Notes: generated from the sequence alone by a model not told the origin. A stretch of DNA of 64,000 nt from Brassica napus (GCF_020379485.1 NC_063452.1:36231608-36295607), one strand, 5' to 3'; positions 11,700 to 24,159 are shown, counted from the first letter of the stretch. Made by a program: numbers and translations.

Positions 11700-12871
11700 G
11701 GAGCATACAAGTTTCAAATGCCCAACTTATAGATGAAAATGTCGAATTCCTTTCGTCCTAACGCCTTGGTGAGAATATCAGCTAACTGATAGGCCGAGGC
11801 GACGTGTTTCATTATAATAGTTCCATCGATAATATGATCGCGTATAAAATGACATTTAGATTTCAATATACTTTGTACGTTCGTGAAAAACCGGATTAGC
11901 AGTCAGATAAATTGCAGATTGATTATCACATCGGAGTGCCATAGGTCCATTTGAAATGCCAAAATCACGTAGAAGACCCTTAACCCATTTCATCTCCCTA
12001 AGAACCTCGGTCAGTTCTCGACATTCGGCCTCGGTGGAAGATAAGGCGACCGTGTCTTGTTTCTTGGTCTTCCAAGAAAAAATGGATGAGCCAATTGTGA
12101 CCACCCAGCCCGTGAGTGATCGTCGAGTCAACGGACAACCTTCCCAGTCAGAATCCAACCACCCAGTGATATTTATAGGAGGCAATGACCGTAGCAGAAT
12201 ACCTTATCCAAGCGTCCCTTTTAGGTAACGGATAACATGTAAGGCGGCATCCCAATGTGCTTCTTGAGACTGTTGCATGAATTGAGTTAAGACATGAACA
12301 TAGTAAGTTAAGTCTGGTCGTGTAGCTGCAAGATACACTAGTCTACTGACAAAACGTCGATATCGTTCGGGGTCTGAAAGTAGACCAACAGCGAGGTGCT
12401 TGTTGGAGGACGTACAGTGATTTGCATAAGTGACATACACGATTATCAGAATCAGCGCAAAATCCAGGTGGTAGTTTTATATATACTTCCTCCTTGAGAT
12501 CGCCATGAAGAAAAGTGTTGTGGACATCCATCTGATGTACCTCATAGTCTTGTTTCGCAGCAATATCAAGAAATATACGGACTGTTGTCATCTTCGCAAC
12601 ATGGGCAAAATTCTCACCGTAATCGATTCCCTTAACTTGGTTATTTCCAGGAACCACATGTCGTGCTTTGTAACGTTTGAGTGTTCCGTCAGCTTTAATT
12701 TTGATCTGAAATACCCACTTACAACCCATAGCAACTTTTCCTGGATGTAGTGCTTGAAGATCCCATGTGTTATTTAATTCCAAAGCTTCAATCTCAAACC
12801 GGATAGCTTCGATCCATTCTTTATAAATCATAGCTTCTTTTTAAGATCGTGGCTCAGTAACAAGAGAAAGA
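11700..12871 (-). pseudogene. Copia A RT and RNase H remnant
   Basis: The minus strand reads copia RT from 12831 (WIEAIRFEIEALELNNTW, KWVFQIKIKADGTLKRYKAR, VHQMDVHNTFLHGDLKEEVY) to LYVLQQAPRCW near 12430, where it jumps to DPERYRRFVSRLVYLAATRPD (12204-12440 frame). The missing stretch should carry the catalytic YVDD box, so RT activity is lost by deletion. RNase H follows (11856-12185) with GWLDSDWEGC, VALSSTEAECRELTEV and RCDNQSAIYLTANPVFHERTKYIEI, then a stop and a LADILTKALG tail reaching about 11720. RT and RNase H would have made and processed the cDNA. The left neighbour is the LTR and the right end is cut by the Athila-like insertion. Confidence 0.9.
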
Positions 12872-12876
12872 GCCGC
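12872..12876. repeat. Target site duplication GCCGC
   Basis: GCCGC abuts the 5' LTR start and is repeated at 21270-21274 right after the 3' LTR, fixing both boundaries. Confidence 0.9.
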
Positions 12877-14165
12877 TGATATACCATGTATTTTACCCAC
12901 TTTTAGCCATGTTATATAGATGTTTTTAAATACATTATAATTGTTTTGGAGTCCTTTTAGAATGTTTTCAGGTTTTGGAGTGATTATGAGGAAAGTGGTG
13001 ACTTTGGTGCTTTTTGGAGATAAAATGATAAAGACCCGTAGCTGACCATCGAACAGCCCAGCGGTCGATAATTGAAGACGATAATTGATCAACACACACT
13101 CTGTGTTGTCGATCGACAGCGAAGCACGCAGAGGCCAGATTTGGTTCCAGCCAACTTTAATCCCAAGTCCCACAAGAATTACCAGATTAACCCTGACGAG
13201 TTTTAACCTAATATTTATGTGCTCTGTCATTGTTCTAGGCAACACACGCTTTCTTACTTTCATACAGAAAAATACTTAGGGTGTTAGGTTTTGAGAGAAG
13301 ATCCAATAACTCCCTCAGAGATTTGTGATTGGAACTCCAAGTATTTCTACTCTTATCTATTTATGTAGTTTTCTTATTTCTTTGTTATGAATTGCTTAGC
13401 TATGTCTGAGAAGTTCTCTTTGTTAGATTTAAGGTTCAGATATTCATGAGGGATTAGCCCAAAATATAGAATTGCTACGTGTTAGGATATCAATCAATTA
13501 AATTGTTCTTAATGCATGTGTTCTAAAATAGCTAACTAGGACCTTGTCTATAGATATTAGGGCGCAAACGGAAGCTTGGTTCTCTTTCTGAATTAGTTTA
13601 CATTGTGCTAGGATTGCTAGAAACAAGCGGAAGCTGATTTAGCTTAGCCTAGTGAACAAGTCAAACCCATATGTAAAGCTTCCTGGAAGGTACGTCGATC
13701 GACAACTCAGTAGTTGCCTCGATCGACGGGTTGAAAGGTGTATCGATCGACAATCCATAATTGGTATCGATCGATATCTTAAGACCAACAAGCGACAGCT
13801 GAGGTCTTAGATCCAGCAATAGATAGTATAGAAATACGGAAGTTGATAGACTATTCTTTAAGTTTGAGTTCTAGAATATCCAACATACACCTAGTCTCTA
13901 TATCTCTATAGTCCTGATTGTCTGAATAGAAACCCTAAATCTAACGCCTTTCATATTTGTTTCAAAACCCCAATCAATCAACCGAGAAATTACTTTGCTC
14001 ACACCCTTGTTATTTACATTTAAACCTACTTGCCTAGCTTAACCACATAACTACTAGATCTTTTGTGTGCCTTAGCTCCCAGTGAATTCGATCCCTAAGT
14101 GCTACAACTTGACCTCTTATTTGAGAGAGTACAAATCACTCCTTAGGGTAATTTGAGTGATATCA
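12877..14165 (+). repeat. 5' LTR of Athila-like element
   Basis: About 1.29 kb. Shared landmarks with the 3' LTR include TTTTACCCACTTTTAGCCAT, ATTTATGTGCTC, CAATTAAATTGTTCTTAATG and a CGATCGAC cluster (13690-13770). It is followed by the TGGCGCCGTTGCC primer site. Confidence 0.9.
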
Positions 14166-14169
14166 AATT

Positions 14170-14187
14170 TGGCGCCGTTGCCGGGGA
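14170..14187 (+). promoter_or_regulatory. Primer-binding site of Athila-like element
   Basis: TGGCGCCGTTGCCGGGGA lies four bases after the 5' LTR. This tract is the usual minus-strand primer site of Athila and Tat lineages. Confidence 0.85.
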
Positions 14188-14509
14188 GCTTCGATCGCCA
14201 TTAGATCAAATTTAGTTATGTTTAGTCTAGGTTTTTGTTACTTGCAAAAACTGATAAAATAATTTCTTGTCTTTTCAGGTGCATGCCTAGCAGTACTAGA
14301 AGCAACGACAAACACTGCTCTTTTTAGATCCTGCACGTTTAGAATGCTCAATCCGCAAAGAAAAACACACCGCATAGATCGACAACAACACTCGTTCATC
14401 GACCGACAATCACCTTCCACCGTCGACCGAGACTACTCTTCCGTCGACCGCCCTTACCCACCCGATATCGATCGACATTTCACATCGAACATCGGTCGAT
14501 ACTGAGTCA

Positions 14510-15700
14510 CGAGACATGGTTGCGACTATAGTTCTAATTCAAGAGGCGATAGGAAACATGCATGACCAGGATGGTCATCTGCGTAATGCAGTAGGTCAGA
14601 AGATAGATGATCAGGGAGCTGTAATCCCTGATACTGATGCTGATATTGCAGCTGCTCAAGTTGTAGACTAGGCTGCTAGACCGAGGACATTAGCTGATTA
14701 CAACAGGCCATATGAGTACTACGAGAGTAGCTTTGCCATTCGTCCTCCAGCCATTCAAAGGAAAGAATTTGAGTTGAAGCCTCAGTATTTTACACTCTTA
14801 GGACATACACCCTATTGTGGGTTATCACACGAGCATCCTATGGACCATCTGGAGAGGTTCGAAGATCTAGTTTCTGCTATTAAAGCCAATGGAGTCCCTG
14901 AGGACTACCTATTTTGCAAGCTCTTCAAGTACTCACTTGCTGAAGAAACTTTGCAGTGGCTCAAGCAGTTACCACCATGACCTCTTACATCCTGGGCCGA
15001 CATCAAGAATGCATTCCTGCGTAATTTCTTTGATGAGGCACGCGCTGAAGACTTGAGGAGAAAGATTGCTACATTCACACAGGAGCCTACAGAGTCATTC
15101 AGAAGCTCATGAATCAGATTCAAGTGATATCAGAGAGACTGTCCACACCATGGATTCAATGAAGTGCAGCTGCTCAGCACTTTCTTCAGAGGCATCATTT
15201 TGTCATATCAGATGGCTCTATACTCAGCTAGTGATGGAAACTTCAACACTAAGAATCCAAAAGAGGCTATGAGACTGATTGAGAACTTGGCATCCAGCAA
15301 CAGCACCAAGAACACTGATTTTGAAAGGAGAAAATCGGCCACTACCCTAAGGAAGGAGCAGATGGACGATGTGAAGGCTAAGCTGGATTGTGTCCACAAG
15401 CTTCTCAAGAAGTAGGTTAGCTTTGCAGAGGATGTAGCAGCTGTAGATGTCGACAATGACAAAGATGAAGAAGAGGATGTGAACTTTGTTAGTGGTACAT
15501 GCTTCCAGAATCAGAGGTCTGGAAATCAGAGTGGATAAAAAAAACTCTTTTGGCAATGGATAGAAGAGTGAATACAACCAGAGTTCACAGTACCATAAAC
15601 CCTTCAGCAGCAATTACAACAGCAGCAACAAAGCTTATGGAGATTCTTTCTACCAGAATCCACCACCACAAACTAAGGAGAGCAAGATAGAGTTCATGCT
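14510..15700 (+). pseudogene. Athila-like gag
   Basis: Broken plus-strand gag of Athila type, the capsid protein that packages element RNA. Readable blocks: FTLLGHTPYCGLSHEHPMDHLERFEDLV, a GVPEDYLFCKLFKYSLAEETLQWLKQL segment (14774-14980), then SWADIKNAFLRNFFDEARAEDLRRKI, and after frame changes an STFFRGI...YQMALYSASDGNFNTK and KEAMRLIENLASSNSTKN region (15164-15415). The order and motifs match the conserved retrotransposon gag core (Retrotrans_gag). Stops at about 14978, 15110 and 15413 make it non-functional. Upstream (14340-14510) CGATCGAC-like repeats encode Ile-Asp-Arg runs. Confidence 0.85.
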
Positions 15701-15756
15701 CAATCAAGTTCTTGAGGGTCAGTAGGAATTGATGGTGAACTTCAATGGAAAAATAG

Positions 15757-16250
15757 ATGATGCACACAGAGCTAAACTCAAAGTTTGAGTCTTTAAACAA
15801 CCATGTGAGGAAGTTGGAGACACAAGTAGTTCAGACAGGAGGGACTGTTAAGAGGCAGGAGGCCTTCATCAAGGGTAAAGGAGATGAATCCCTAAAGCAC
15901 CACGTGAATGCCATCATAGATGATGATTTATGGCAAGTGGTAAAGAAGGAGAAGCTTCGGGAAGGAGACTTCCAAGAGATGAACATCGACCGATGGAGAC
16001 AGAAGAAAATCGATCGACATCGGATACTCAATATCGATCGACAGAGGAAATTGCATCATGCGCAACAGTACGAATACTAACTAACAAGGAATTTGCAGCT
16101 AAGCACCCTCATCCACCCAAACCCTTACGCATTAAGAAGTCGGATATCGATCGACATCTTGAGCCAGGTACCGATCGACGGACAGACTCAACCGACGATC
16201 GCCACGACTTAACCAATATCGATTGATGGCCACATCTTACCTACCGAGTG
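15757..16250 (+). pseudogene. Gag-to-protease linker rich in Ile-Asp-Arg
   Basis: Two overlapping frames (15757-16080 and 15930-16226) hold a coiled-coil-like start (LNSKFESLNNHVRKLETQV) followed by polar sequence with repeated IDRH/IDRQ units encoded by CGATCGAC. This is the linker before protease in the Athila-like element. No enzyme motif is present. A stop near 16078 breaks the first frame. Confidence 0.6.
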
Positions 16251-16399
16251 CAGTTACCAAAGATAGATGTAGCACGCCTGAATGCACTCAGATACCCATC
16301 TCAACTTTCAGAAACTATTGCAGACAACTTTAGTCAACAACCAGATGATGCACCGGAGTCTATGCAAGAGGAGAACCTTGAGGAGAAGGAAGGAAAAGG

Positions 16400-16955
16400 T
16401 TCCTAAACATCTTAAGAGAGGAGTCAATGAGAAGGAGATGGATAGCTTCAATAAAAGAGTTCTCAGGATACCCTTGGACAAGCCATTTGAGGAAGCCTAC
16501 TTTACCCACAGGTTGTGAATGTTCTTCAGAGAGACCAAGGAAACTAAACATGACATACATAGGATCTTCAATCAGGTCAGAGAGAAGATGAAGCAGAGGA
16601 TTACACTGAAGAAGAAGAGTGATCCTGGGAAATTTGCAGTGCCATGTTTGTTGAAGGACATTGAGTTTCCGTGTGCGCTGTGTGACACAGGTTCATCAGT
16701 CAGCATACTACCAAGGTAATGATAGACCATCTATGTCTGAAGATAGAGCCTTCAAAATATTCGTCACTTTTGTGGACTATTCTACGAGGAACTCAGGAGG
16801 AATCATCAGAAACCTTGAGGTGCATATTGGTAGGTAATGCACTAGTTCCAGTTGAATTTCATGTCATGGACAACAAGCTGAGCATGAATCCATTATATAC
16901 TCCTTGGGAGAACCTTCATGGCTACTGTAGGAGCAGTCTGCAGCATGCAGATTAA
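16400..16955 (+). pseudogene. Athila-like aspartic protease
   Basis: A plus-strand retropepsin-like domain. The approach region (KVPKHLKRGVNEKEMDSF, then IPLDKPFEEAYFTHRL) stops at 16516. The next frame (16519-16719) carries the conserved lead PGKFAVPCLLKDIEFPCALCDTG and the catalytic core CDTGSSVSILPR with the Asp present. After a stop at 16717 the domain continues with IEPSKYSSLLW and VGNALVPVEFHVMD (to 16955). Such a protease would cleave the element polyprotein. The catalytic triad is intact but the frame is interrupted. RT, which normally follows in Athila pol, is not present downstream. Confidence 0.85.
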
Positions 16956-17099
16956 TCAGTTGTGTCTAACACTGATAAATCCTGATGTCTAGTATGATCC
17001 AGTCAGAATTGTCAAGCCACAGACGTCCAACACTGCAGAATTGTTAATACATGATTCATAGCAGCCTGCTACTGCGAATTTGAAGCTGAATACGAGATA

Positions 17100-18700
17100 G
17101 AGTATGAAGTATAGATCGATAGCTGGACTTACACATCGATCGACAGTGCCATTCAGCCAATGACCGATAACCATCCCAGAGAATGGATCGACAGTAGTTA
17201 TGCGAATGAGACTTTCTCTTTGCCAGAACACTGCTATCCGAGCTTTCCAGTTAACACCCAACCTCAGACATCGATTGATTACCATTACGGTGACGCGATC
17301 AGCAGACAGGGCGGCTATTCTATTGGTAGTTGGGTAGACGATAGCTGACATGAGAGCTTTGCAGTAGACACTGAATTAATTGAGATGCGATCTGATGAGT
17401 ATGACGAGGACTACCAGTGAGAAAAGATTATTAAGTACCGTGGTCTTACCATGGATGATAGAGGAGTTCTCCATACATCGCTTGCAGATCAGAAGGCAAC
17501 ATCGATCGACAACAACATTAAGCCATCGATCGACGCTCTCACACACCGGATTCCGAGGTACAAGTAAAAGATAATACATATTATGGTTATCTAACTCTAG
17601 ATGAATTTGGTATTGTCAGGGATCCAGAAGGCTAAGCACGAGCCATGGATGGACACATTCTTAACATATCCAAGGAGGACATTGCTAAAGTCATTTCCAT
17701 GAATGGGTCCAGAAACTTCTTGGACACGCATAACAGATTTGAGGATCCACCATCGATCGACAAAGCAGATGCACGATCGATCGACGGTCAGTCCAAATAC
17801 AGACTAAGAGCGCTTAATCAGAACATGAAAAGGAAACCTCATTAGGAGACGCGAAACGAGTATGGTGTAATATAAACCGTGCCAGAACAGGCCACCTACA
17901 TCAAAGCAGAGGTTGATGAGTTGGTAGCAGATATCAACAGATCTATGAGGACGATAGATGATTATCATTCGAAGAGGCTCGATCAAATCTACTACCCATT
18001 CGAAAACAATAACAGCAGGTTGACCACACGCACGGATGAGATGACACAAGACATAGCCATGATTCAGGAACAATATGCAGTCAGCGCATGAACATCAAAA
18101 TAGATCGCCACTCACGTTCAACAATCGATCAACGCCCGCATCCGAAAATTGATCGACGCTCAACTTGCATCAGTCGAAGATAGGCTACAAACATTCACAA
18201 ATAGGTTTGATGGTGTATATTACCCACTCTGTGATGACATAGATTCATTGACTACGCACATGAACGCACTGCAGCAAGAGATGGACACAATTCAGAGACA
18301 GCTAAATTTTAAAGCAGAACAGTCACCATCGATCGACAGACGCACTCTCTTATCGATCGACAGCGACCGTACATCATTGTGCGGCAACCAGGGGACCGCG
18401 AAGTTCTTATAGGATAAGCTTGATGAGATCAATTTCTCTCAAGACTTGTTGAAAGAAGACATCTATCACGAGTTGAAGGACATATCAGAATCAACATATG
18501 CCAGACTTAGAATGCACCAGTGCAGCATCAACAACCTTCAGAATAGGATGCATGTCAAGGAGGTTGATAAAGAGATACTGAAAAATCAGTGGACCAGAGG
18601 AGATGAGGCCATAAGAAGCTTCATTGGTACATGGTTCCAGATAAGTAAGGAAGATGTAGACACTTGTTTCCCAACAAGTAGTCATCCACATCCGTACTAG
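17100..18700 (+). other. Unrecognised ORF region with SIDR repeats and YYP coiled-coil modules
   Basis: Where pol should follow there are short plus-strand frames I cannot assign to an enzyme. They carry repeated SID/SIDR motifs from CGATCGAC (for example near 17132, 17500, 17523, 17752, 17777, 18328 and 18352). Two frames are paralogous modules: 17879-18091 (RLDQIYYPFENNNSRLTTRTDEM) and 18149-18412 (RFDGVYYPLCDDIDSLTTHMNAL), each followed by a Gln-rich helix ending IQ(E/R)Q. A third frame (18446-18700) is helical and charged (DIYHELKDISESTYARLRM). They look like remnants of one repetitive coiled-coil protein. Function unknown. Confidence 0.6.
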
Positions 18701-19953
18701 CCAAACTCAACCTCCAAAGTCAAGCTAAATGACTTTAACAAAGCGATGAGTGGGAGGTAACCCACTATCAGGTAATTTCTTTTAATTGCAGGTCGTTATA
18801 AAAACAAAAAAAAGGACATCGGAGGAAACGATTGCTCAGCCATCGACCGATGAGACCTAGTCGACATCGTTCGACAGAACAACATCAGAAACGATCGATA
18901 TACACTTCAATGTGTCGATTGACATCAGAGATCAGGTATATCGTTTTCCTTGTTACATGTGGTCTTTATGATTTATGTTCTCACCAAACTCCGACTAGAT
19001 ATACACTGGGACAATGTAATTTAAGTCTGAGGGGGAGGTTTACTGATATTAATTACCTATGAGTTTTATAAATGTTTTCAAAAAGTTTTTATTGAATCAA
19101 GAAGGGGAAAATGAACTTTTTCAATTTTCCTTACTTATCTAACCACTCTTTAGCACCATTCTTAGATTTATTGACTGCAAAATATACTATAAATGCTAAA
19201 GTGGATCATCCTACCAATAATTCATACTTGCTGAGAATGTTTGAAAGAACCAAGCTGACCTCCAACCTAATTGAACTCAACTTGGCTGTCTTGGGGCTTG
19301 GTATACATTGGATCGAATCCTCTTGTAAGTCTGGAAGGTATTAGACTTAGTGTCCCTGGTTTTCCTTCCACCTCTCTTTGGCATCCATATAATTTTTACA
19401 AAAGATTGAGATGATTTATTACGGTGTAGAGGGGTAGGAGTGTCTCATGCGACCCCATTATTCTACTATAATAGAATGATCACACATTGTTTGGAAGCTA
19501 GAGGTAGATACATTATCGATGACCCCACTATTATCCTACAACTTTGCCCAGTAAAAAAAATCAAATTCAGAGAAGAGAGAAGAGAGAAAGGGAACCAAGA
19601 AAGGGTTACATGTAGGTCCAGATACTTGTTTGAGTTGATTCCATGTGTTCAGTGATCGATACTCCTAAGGTAAAGCCTACACCTTTTATTTATATGTATG
19701 AAATGAGGTCAGTAGAGGGGTTAGTCAGACATGAATAGTTAAATTGATGGATGAATGGAATTAGTTGCTAAACTAGGATATTGCATATAAAGTACTTCTA
19801 AAAGTTAAGATTGATTTGATGTGGTTTGCAATATTTTTGAGGTGAGGATAGTAAGTTCTTAAATTGTGTGAGTCCCTGCTATTTTCAAACCGCTTCCAGA
19901 GAGACTGCTCGTTGTTATGCTTGAGGACAAGCAAAAGAGTAAGTCTGGGGTGT
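18701..19953 (+). other. Non-coding 3' part of Athila-like element
   Basis: No supported gene. It contains GTCTGAGGGGGAGG at about 19024 and, right before the 3' LTR, GGACAAGCAAAAGAGTAAGT plus CTGGGG (about 19925-19950), the purine-rich tract typical of this lineage. Confidence 0.6.
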
Positions 19954-21269
19954 TGATATACAATGGATTTTACCCACTTTTAGCCATGGTATATAGGTGT
20001 TTTTAAATACATTATTGTTTTTTTGGAGTCTTTTTAGTATGTTTTTAGGTTTTGGAGTGATTTGGAGGAAAGTGGTGATTTTGGTACTTTTTGGAGATAA
20101 AATGATAAAGACCCGTAGCTGACCATCGAACAACCCAGTGGTTGATGATTGAAGATGATAATCAATCGACACACACTCTATGTTGTCGATCGATAGCGAA
20201 GCGCGCAGAGGTCAGATTTGGTTCTAACCGACTTTAAGCCCAAGTCCCGCAAGAACTACCATATTACCCCTGAGGAGTTTTAACCTAATATTTATGTGCT
20301 CCGCCATAGTTCTAGGCAACACATACTTTCTACACTTTCATACTTTCATACAAAAAAATATTTAGAGTCATAGGTTTGGAGAAAAGATCCAAGAACTCCC
20401 TCAGAGATTTGTGATTGGAACTCCAAGTTTTTGTACTCTTATCTATTTATGTAATTTTCTAATTTCTTTGTTATTAATTGCTTAGCTATGTCTGAGTAGT
20501 TCTCTTTGTTCGATTTAGGGTTCAGATATTCATGAGGTATTAGCCTAAAATATAGAATTGCTAGGTGTTAGGGGATATCAATCAATTAAATTGTTCTTAA
20601 TGCATGTGTTCTAGAATAGATAACTAGGACCTTGCCTATAGATATTAAGGCGCAAGCGGAAGCTTGGTTCTCTGTCTGAATTAGTTTACATTGTTCTAGG
20701 ATTGCTAGAAACAATCGGAAGCTGATTTAGTTTAGCCTAGTGAATAAGTCAAACCCGTAGGTAAAGCTTCCTGGAAGGTACGTCGATCGACAATTCAGAA
20801 GTTGACAATTCAAAAGTTGCATCGATCGACGGGCTGAAAGGTGTATCGATCGACAATCCATAATTGGTATCGATCGACACTTTCTCAAGACCAACAAGCG
20901 ACATCTGAGGTTTTAGATCCGGCAATAGATAGTCTAAAAATACGGAAGTTGATCGACTATTATTTAAGTTTGAGTTCTAGAATATCCAACATACACCTAG
21001 TCTCTATACCTCTATAGTCCTGATTTTCTGAATAGAAACCCTAAATCTAGCGCCTTTTATCTGTTTCAAAACCCCAATCAATCAACCGAGCAATTACTTT
21101 GCTCACACCCTTGTTATTTACATTTAAACCTACTTGCCTAGCTTAACTACATAACTACTAGATCTATTGTGTGCCTTAGCTTCCTGTGAATTCGATCCCT
21201 AAGTGCTACAACTCGACCTCTTATTTGAGAGAATACAAATCACTCCCTAGGATAGTTTGAGTGATATCA
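19954..21269 (+). repeat. 3' LTR of Athila-like element
   Basis: About 1.32 kb, closely matching the 5' LTR. It carries a short extra repeat near 20800 (a doubled ACAATTCA-(A/G)AAGTTG) not in the 5' copy. It ends GTGATATCA followed by the target duplication. Confidence 0.9.
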
Positions 21270-21274
21270 GCCGC

Positions 21275-24030
21275 CAAGAAACTGCAATGGGACTTAGAAA
21301 AACGAGCAGTAGTGTAGTAGTCAGAGATAGGATAGACCGTACTTGAGAACGTTGACGGAGTTGGTGTTGAGAGAGGAGTGAGAGAGACATATTAACAACA
21401 AATTTGGTGAGGCTTGTCAAGGGCTTCTTTGTTCGTTGACCGCGACCAAGTTCAGTTGCAGTGTCAGATGGTTCAGTCGATGATGACGATTCCGTCGGAG
21501 GAGTGACTGTATTATTAGCCAAAGCAGGTAACGAAGATGTCAGGTGGTGTCGTAGTTTCAGATATAGTGGCTGTAATATCTTGAGTTGGTACCGATATAA
21601 GGTCATCAGTGACAATAATCGATGGTGTAACCGTAGGTAGTGGTTGTGTAGAAACGCCAGGTTTAGGTTGTGTTTCCAAATATGGGAACATGTTTTCTTG
21701 AAAGATCACATCCATAGAAGTGAAAAATTCTTCTTTGTCCAAGTCGTATCAGCGCCATCTTTTCTTGCCGTACGGTATCCCAAAAATGCGCATCGTCTAC
21801 TTCGAGAAGCAAACTTATCACCATTATGGTTCTGGTTATGGGCATAGCATAAGCATCCGAAGACACGAAGTTGATTAAATGCAGGTGGGCGTCCGTAGAG
21901 CATCTCGAATGGTGTTTTGTCCGTCAGAAGTTTACAAGGCGTCCGATTGATCAAATATCATGCTGTAAGTGCACATTCGGCCCAAAATTTTATGGGTAAG
22001 CTGGCTAAGAAGCGTAATGCTCGTGCTACGTTCAAGATGTGTCTGTGTTTTCGCTCCACGCGTCCATTCTATTGTGGAGTTCCTACACAGGAAATTTCGT
22101 GCATGATGCCTTGTTCCCGAAAGAACTTTGTGAGACACATAAATTCAGTGTCGTTATCGCTTCAAAGAGTCTTAACGTTTCGATCAAATTGACGCTTGAC
22201 GAGGGAAATGAAGTCACACAGCCGGTTAGAAACAGTTGTCTTGTCGGGTAGAAGATAAAGCCAAACTGCTCTAGAGTAATCATCGACGATGGTTAAGAAG
22301 TAATGTGATCCACAAGATGCCGTTGTTCTAAAAGGACCCCAAAGATCGCAATGGATGAGTTCAAAATAACAATATGTTTTATTACAACTTTCAGAAAAGA
22401 TTTTTTTGTTTGCTTTGATCAAAGACAAACGTCACAACTGGATAAGCAAAGTGCAGTACTACTAGATTTAAGTCAAACACCGGGAAGTAAGGTAACGATA
22501 CGAGGAGATAGATATCCGAGACGTCGAAGCCACAAAACACCTTCATCACTAGTCTCATCGTTGAAAGCAGTCGCAGTCTCAATGCCCCGGAATTGATACA
22601 ATCCCTCTCCCTCTCGTTCACCAGCTCCAATCAGCTTCCTCATGATGCATTCCTGTAAAACCTGCCAACAAGAGAATGATCAGTAAGTAGCTGTCCGAAT
22701 GATATTAAATTCGTATACACGTTTTGTAAGTGTATATGTGATGTGAGTCGTATGGTTCCACGTTGATTCGTTAAGACATTCTCTCCTACCGGTAATTTGA
22801 CCAAGAGCGGGGAGATAAGATGAATGTCTTGAAGAAGATCAAGGCGGCCAGTCATATGGTGAGTAGCGCATGTATTAAGGATCCAAATAGGATCATCTTT
22901 CTTACAGCTTAAACGAGTAGTTTCGGAGTTGGATTTCGTAGGATTGATAAGTTTGGCTAATGTTTGCCATTCAGCATCAGAAAACCAGTCAATCCCAGTC
23001 TGCCATTATTGGTTAACATCAGATTTGCACCTATATCTATTGTCGGTCGGATTAATAGAGAAGAGTTTGCACGAGGTGTCGTGTTGTAGCCGGCTGATTG
23101 GACGTTGTTTTGTCCTCCTTGGTAATTGATACGATACGTGGTATGTTTCCCCACCATTCTGTGAATCCAATAACATGGAAGCAGTTGGACGCCCGGTGTC
23201 CTGTTCGGCCACAGTTGGTGCAGGTGACGTTTGCATCTGGATTAAGAGGTCGAAATCGAGAGTTGTCGGTGTTTCGAGTAATTGAGGACGATCAATTGTA
23301 GTTAATCGTGTTGTGCTGTGCCAGGGCATGAGCAGCAAAACTTAAAACCGATGGAGATTCGGTTTTCGAATTTTCTTGCATAGTTTTGCTTTGCACGATT
23401 TTCTGATGTTATTTGAGCACAAATCTGAGAACAAACAGAGTTATGAATGTCGTCAAGACCGAATAGGAAATCATGAACGCGAATGGTTTCTCGCTCTGTT
23501 TCATGAGCAGATACCAAGTTGTACTCACACTTTCCGCAGTCACACATCTTGGTTGATAGACACTCAGCGATAGAATCCTAGATTCTTGTTAAGCGTCCAA
23601 AATAGTATTCGACAGAGGATCCTACCTGGCGATAATTTCCACGGGAGGCTCGAAGTTGCTGATATCGAGCGTCACTTTTGAGAGAAAATCGCTTTTTGAT
23701 ATGATCCCATAAGTTTTTAGCAACATCTTTATGAGATATATTAGATCGGAGTTTCGGTTCGATTGTCATCTTGATCCACGTGACAAGGAGGTGATTGTTA
23801 GCTGTCCAGTCCTCAAAGCCTGGTGAATCATTGGTTGGTTTCGGTATGGTTCTATCAATGAAGGCAAATTTCTTCCGAGCACTTAATGCTACTCGGAGAT
23901 TTTGTGCTCATTCATCATAGTTTCGCCTATTGAGTAACGGCTGAGAGGTAACCGCTCCAGGATTAACACTAGCTGATAAATCATAGGGAGAGATCGTTTG
24001 TCGAGTAGTCTTTGCAAGAGTTCCTGACAT
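21275..24030 (-). pseudogene. Copia A gag, protease and integrase remnant
   Basis: The minus strand reads a copia polyprotein from the ATG at 24030 (MSGTLAKTTRQTISPYDL). Gag shows LRVALSARKKFAFIDRT and KNLWDHIKKRFSLKSDARYQ (about 23578-23900), with a TGA replacing a Trp codon early on. A CX2CX4HX4C zinc knuckle (CTNCGRTGHRASNC) is at about 23180-23225. The protease core reads WILNTCATHHMTG near 22860, so the catalytic Asp of the usual (D)TGA motif is Asn. Integrase fragments follow: CDVC zinc-finger end, LIHCDLWGPFRT and FLTIVDDYSRAVWLYLLP (22162-22428), then INRTPCKLL and LYGRPPAFNQLRVFGCLCYAHN (21706-21954). A Ser/Thr/Pro-rich linker toward RT reaches the Athila insertion. Several frame changes confirm it is dead. 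Confidence 0.9.
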
Positions 24031-24159
24031 CGTCGTTGAGTCAAGAGATCGAGGGTTGTAGGTTCGTGGTTTCGAGAATCAGGTAGTCGAAAATCGAATT
24101 GCAGATTTTGAAGGTCGAAAAAATCAAGTCGGAATATCAGGTTCGTGGCTCTGATACCA

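Larger units (their letters stand above)
12877..21269 (+). mobile_element. Athila-like Ty3/gypsy element with gag and protease only
   Basis: A complete LTR element inserted into copia A. LTRs are 12877-14165 and 19954-21269, both starting TGATATAC and ending GTGATATCA. The 5-bp target duplication GCCGC is exact (12872-12876 and 21270-21274). The primer-binding region TGGCGCCGTTGCCGGGGA (14170-14187) is typical of Athila/Tat elements. Internally I read gag, an aspartic protease, then about 3 kb of unfamiliar frames rich in Ser-Ile-Asp-Arg; no RT, RNase H or integrase is recognisable. CGATCGAC occurs more than fifteen times across LTRs and interior. It is non-autonomous and would need polymerase from a related element. 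Confidence 0.9.
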
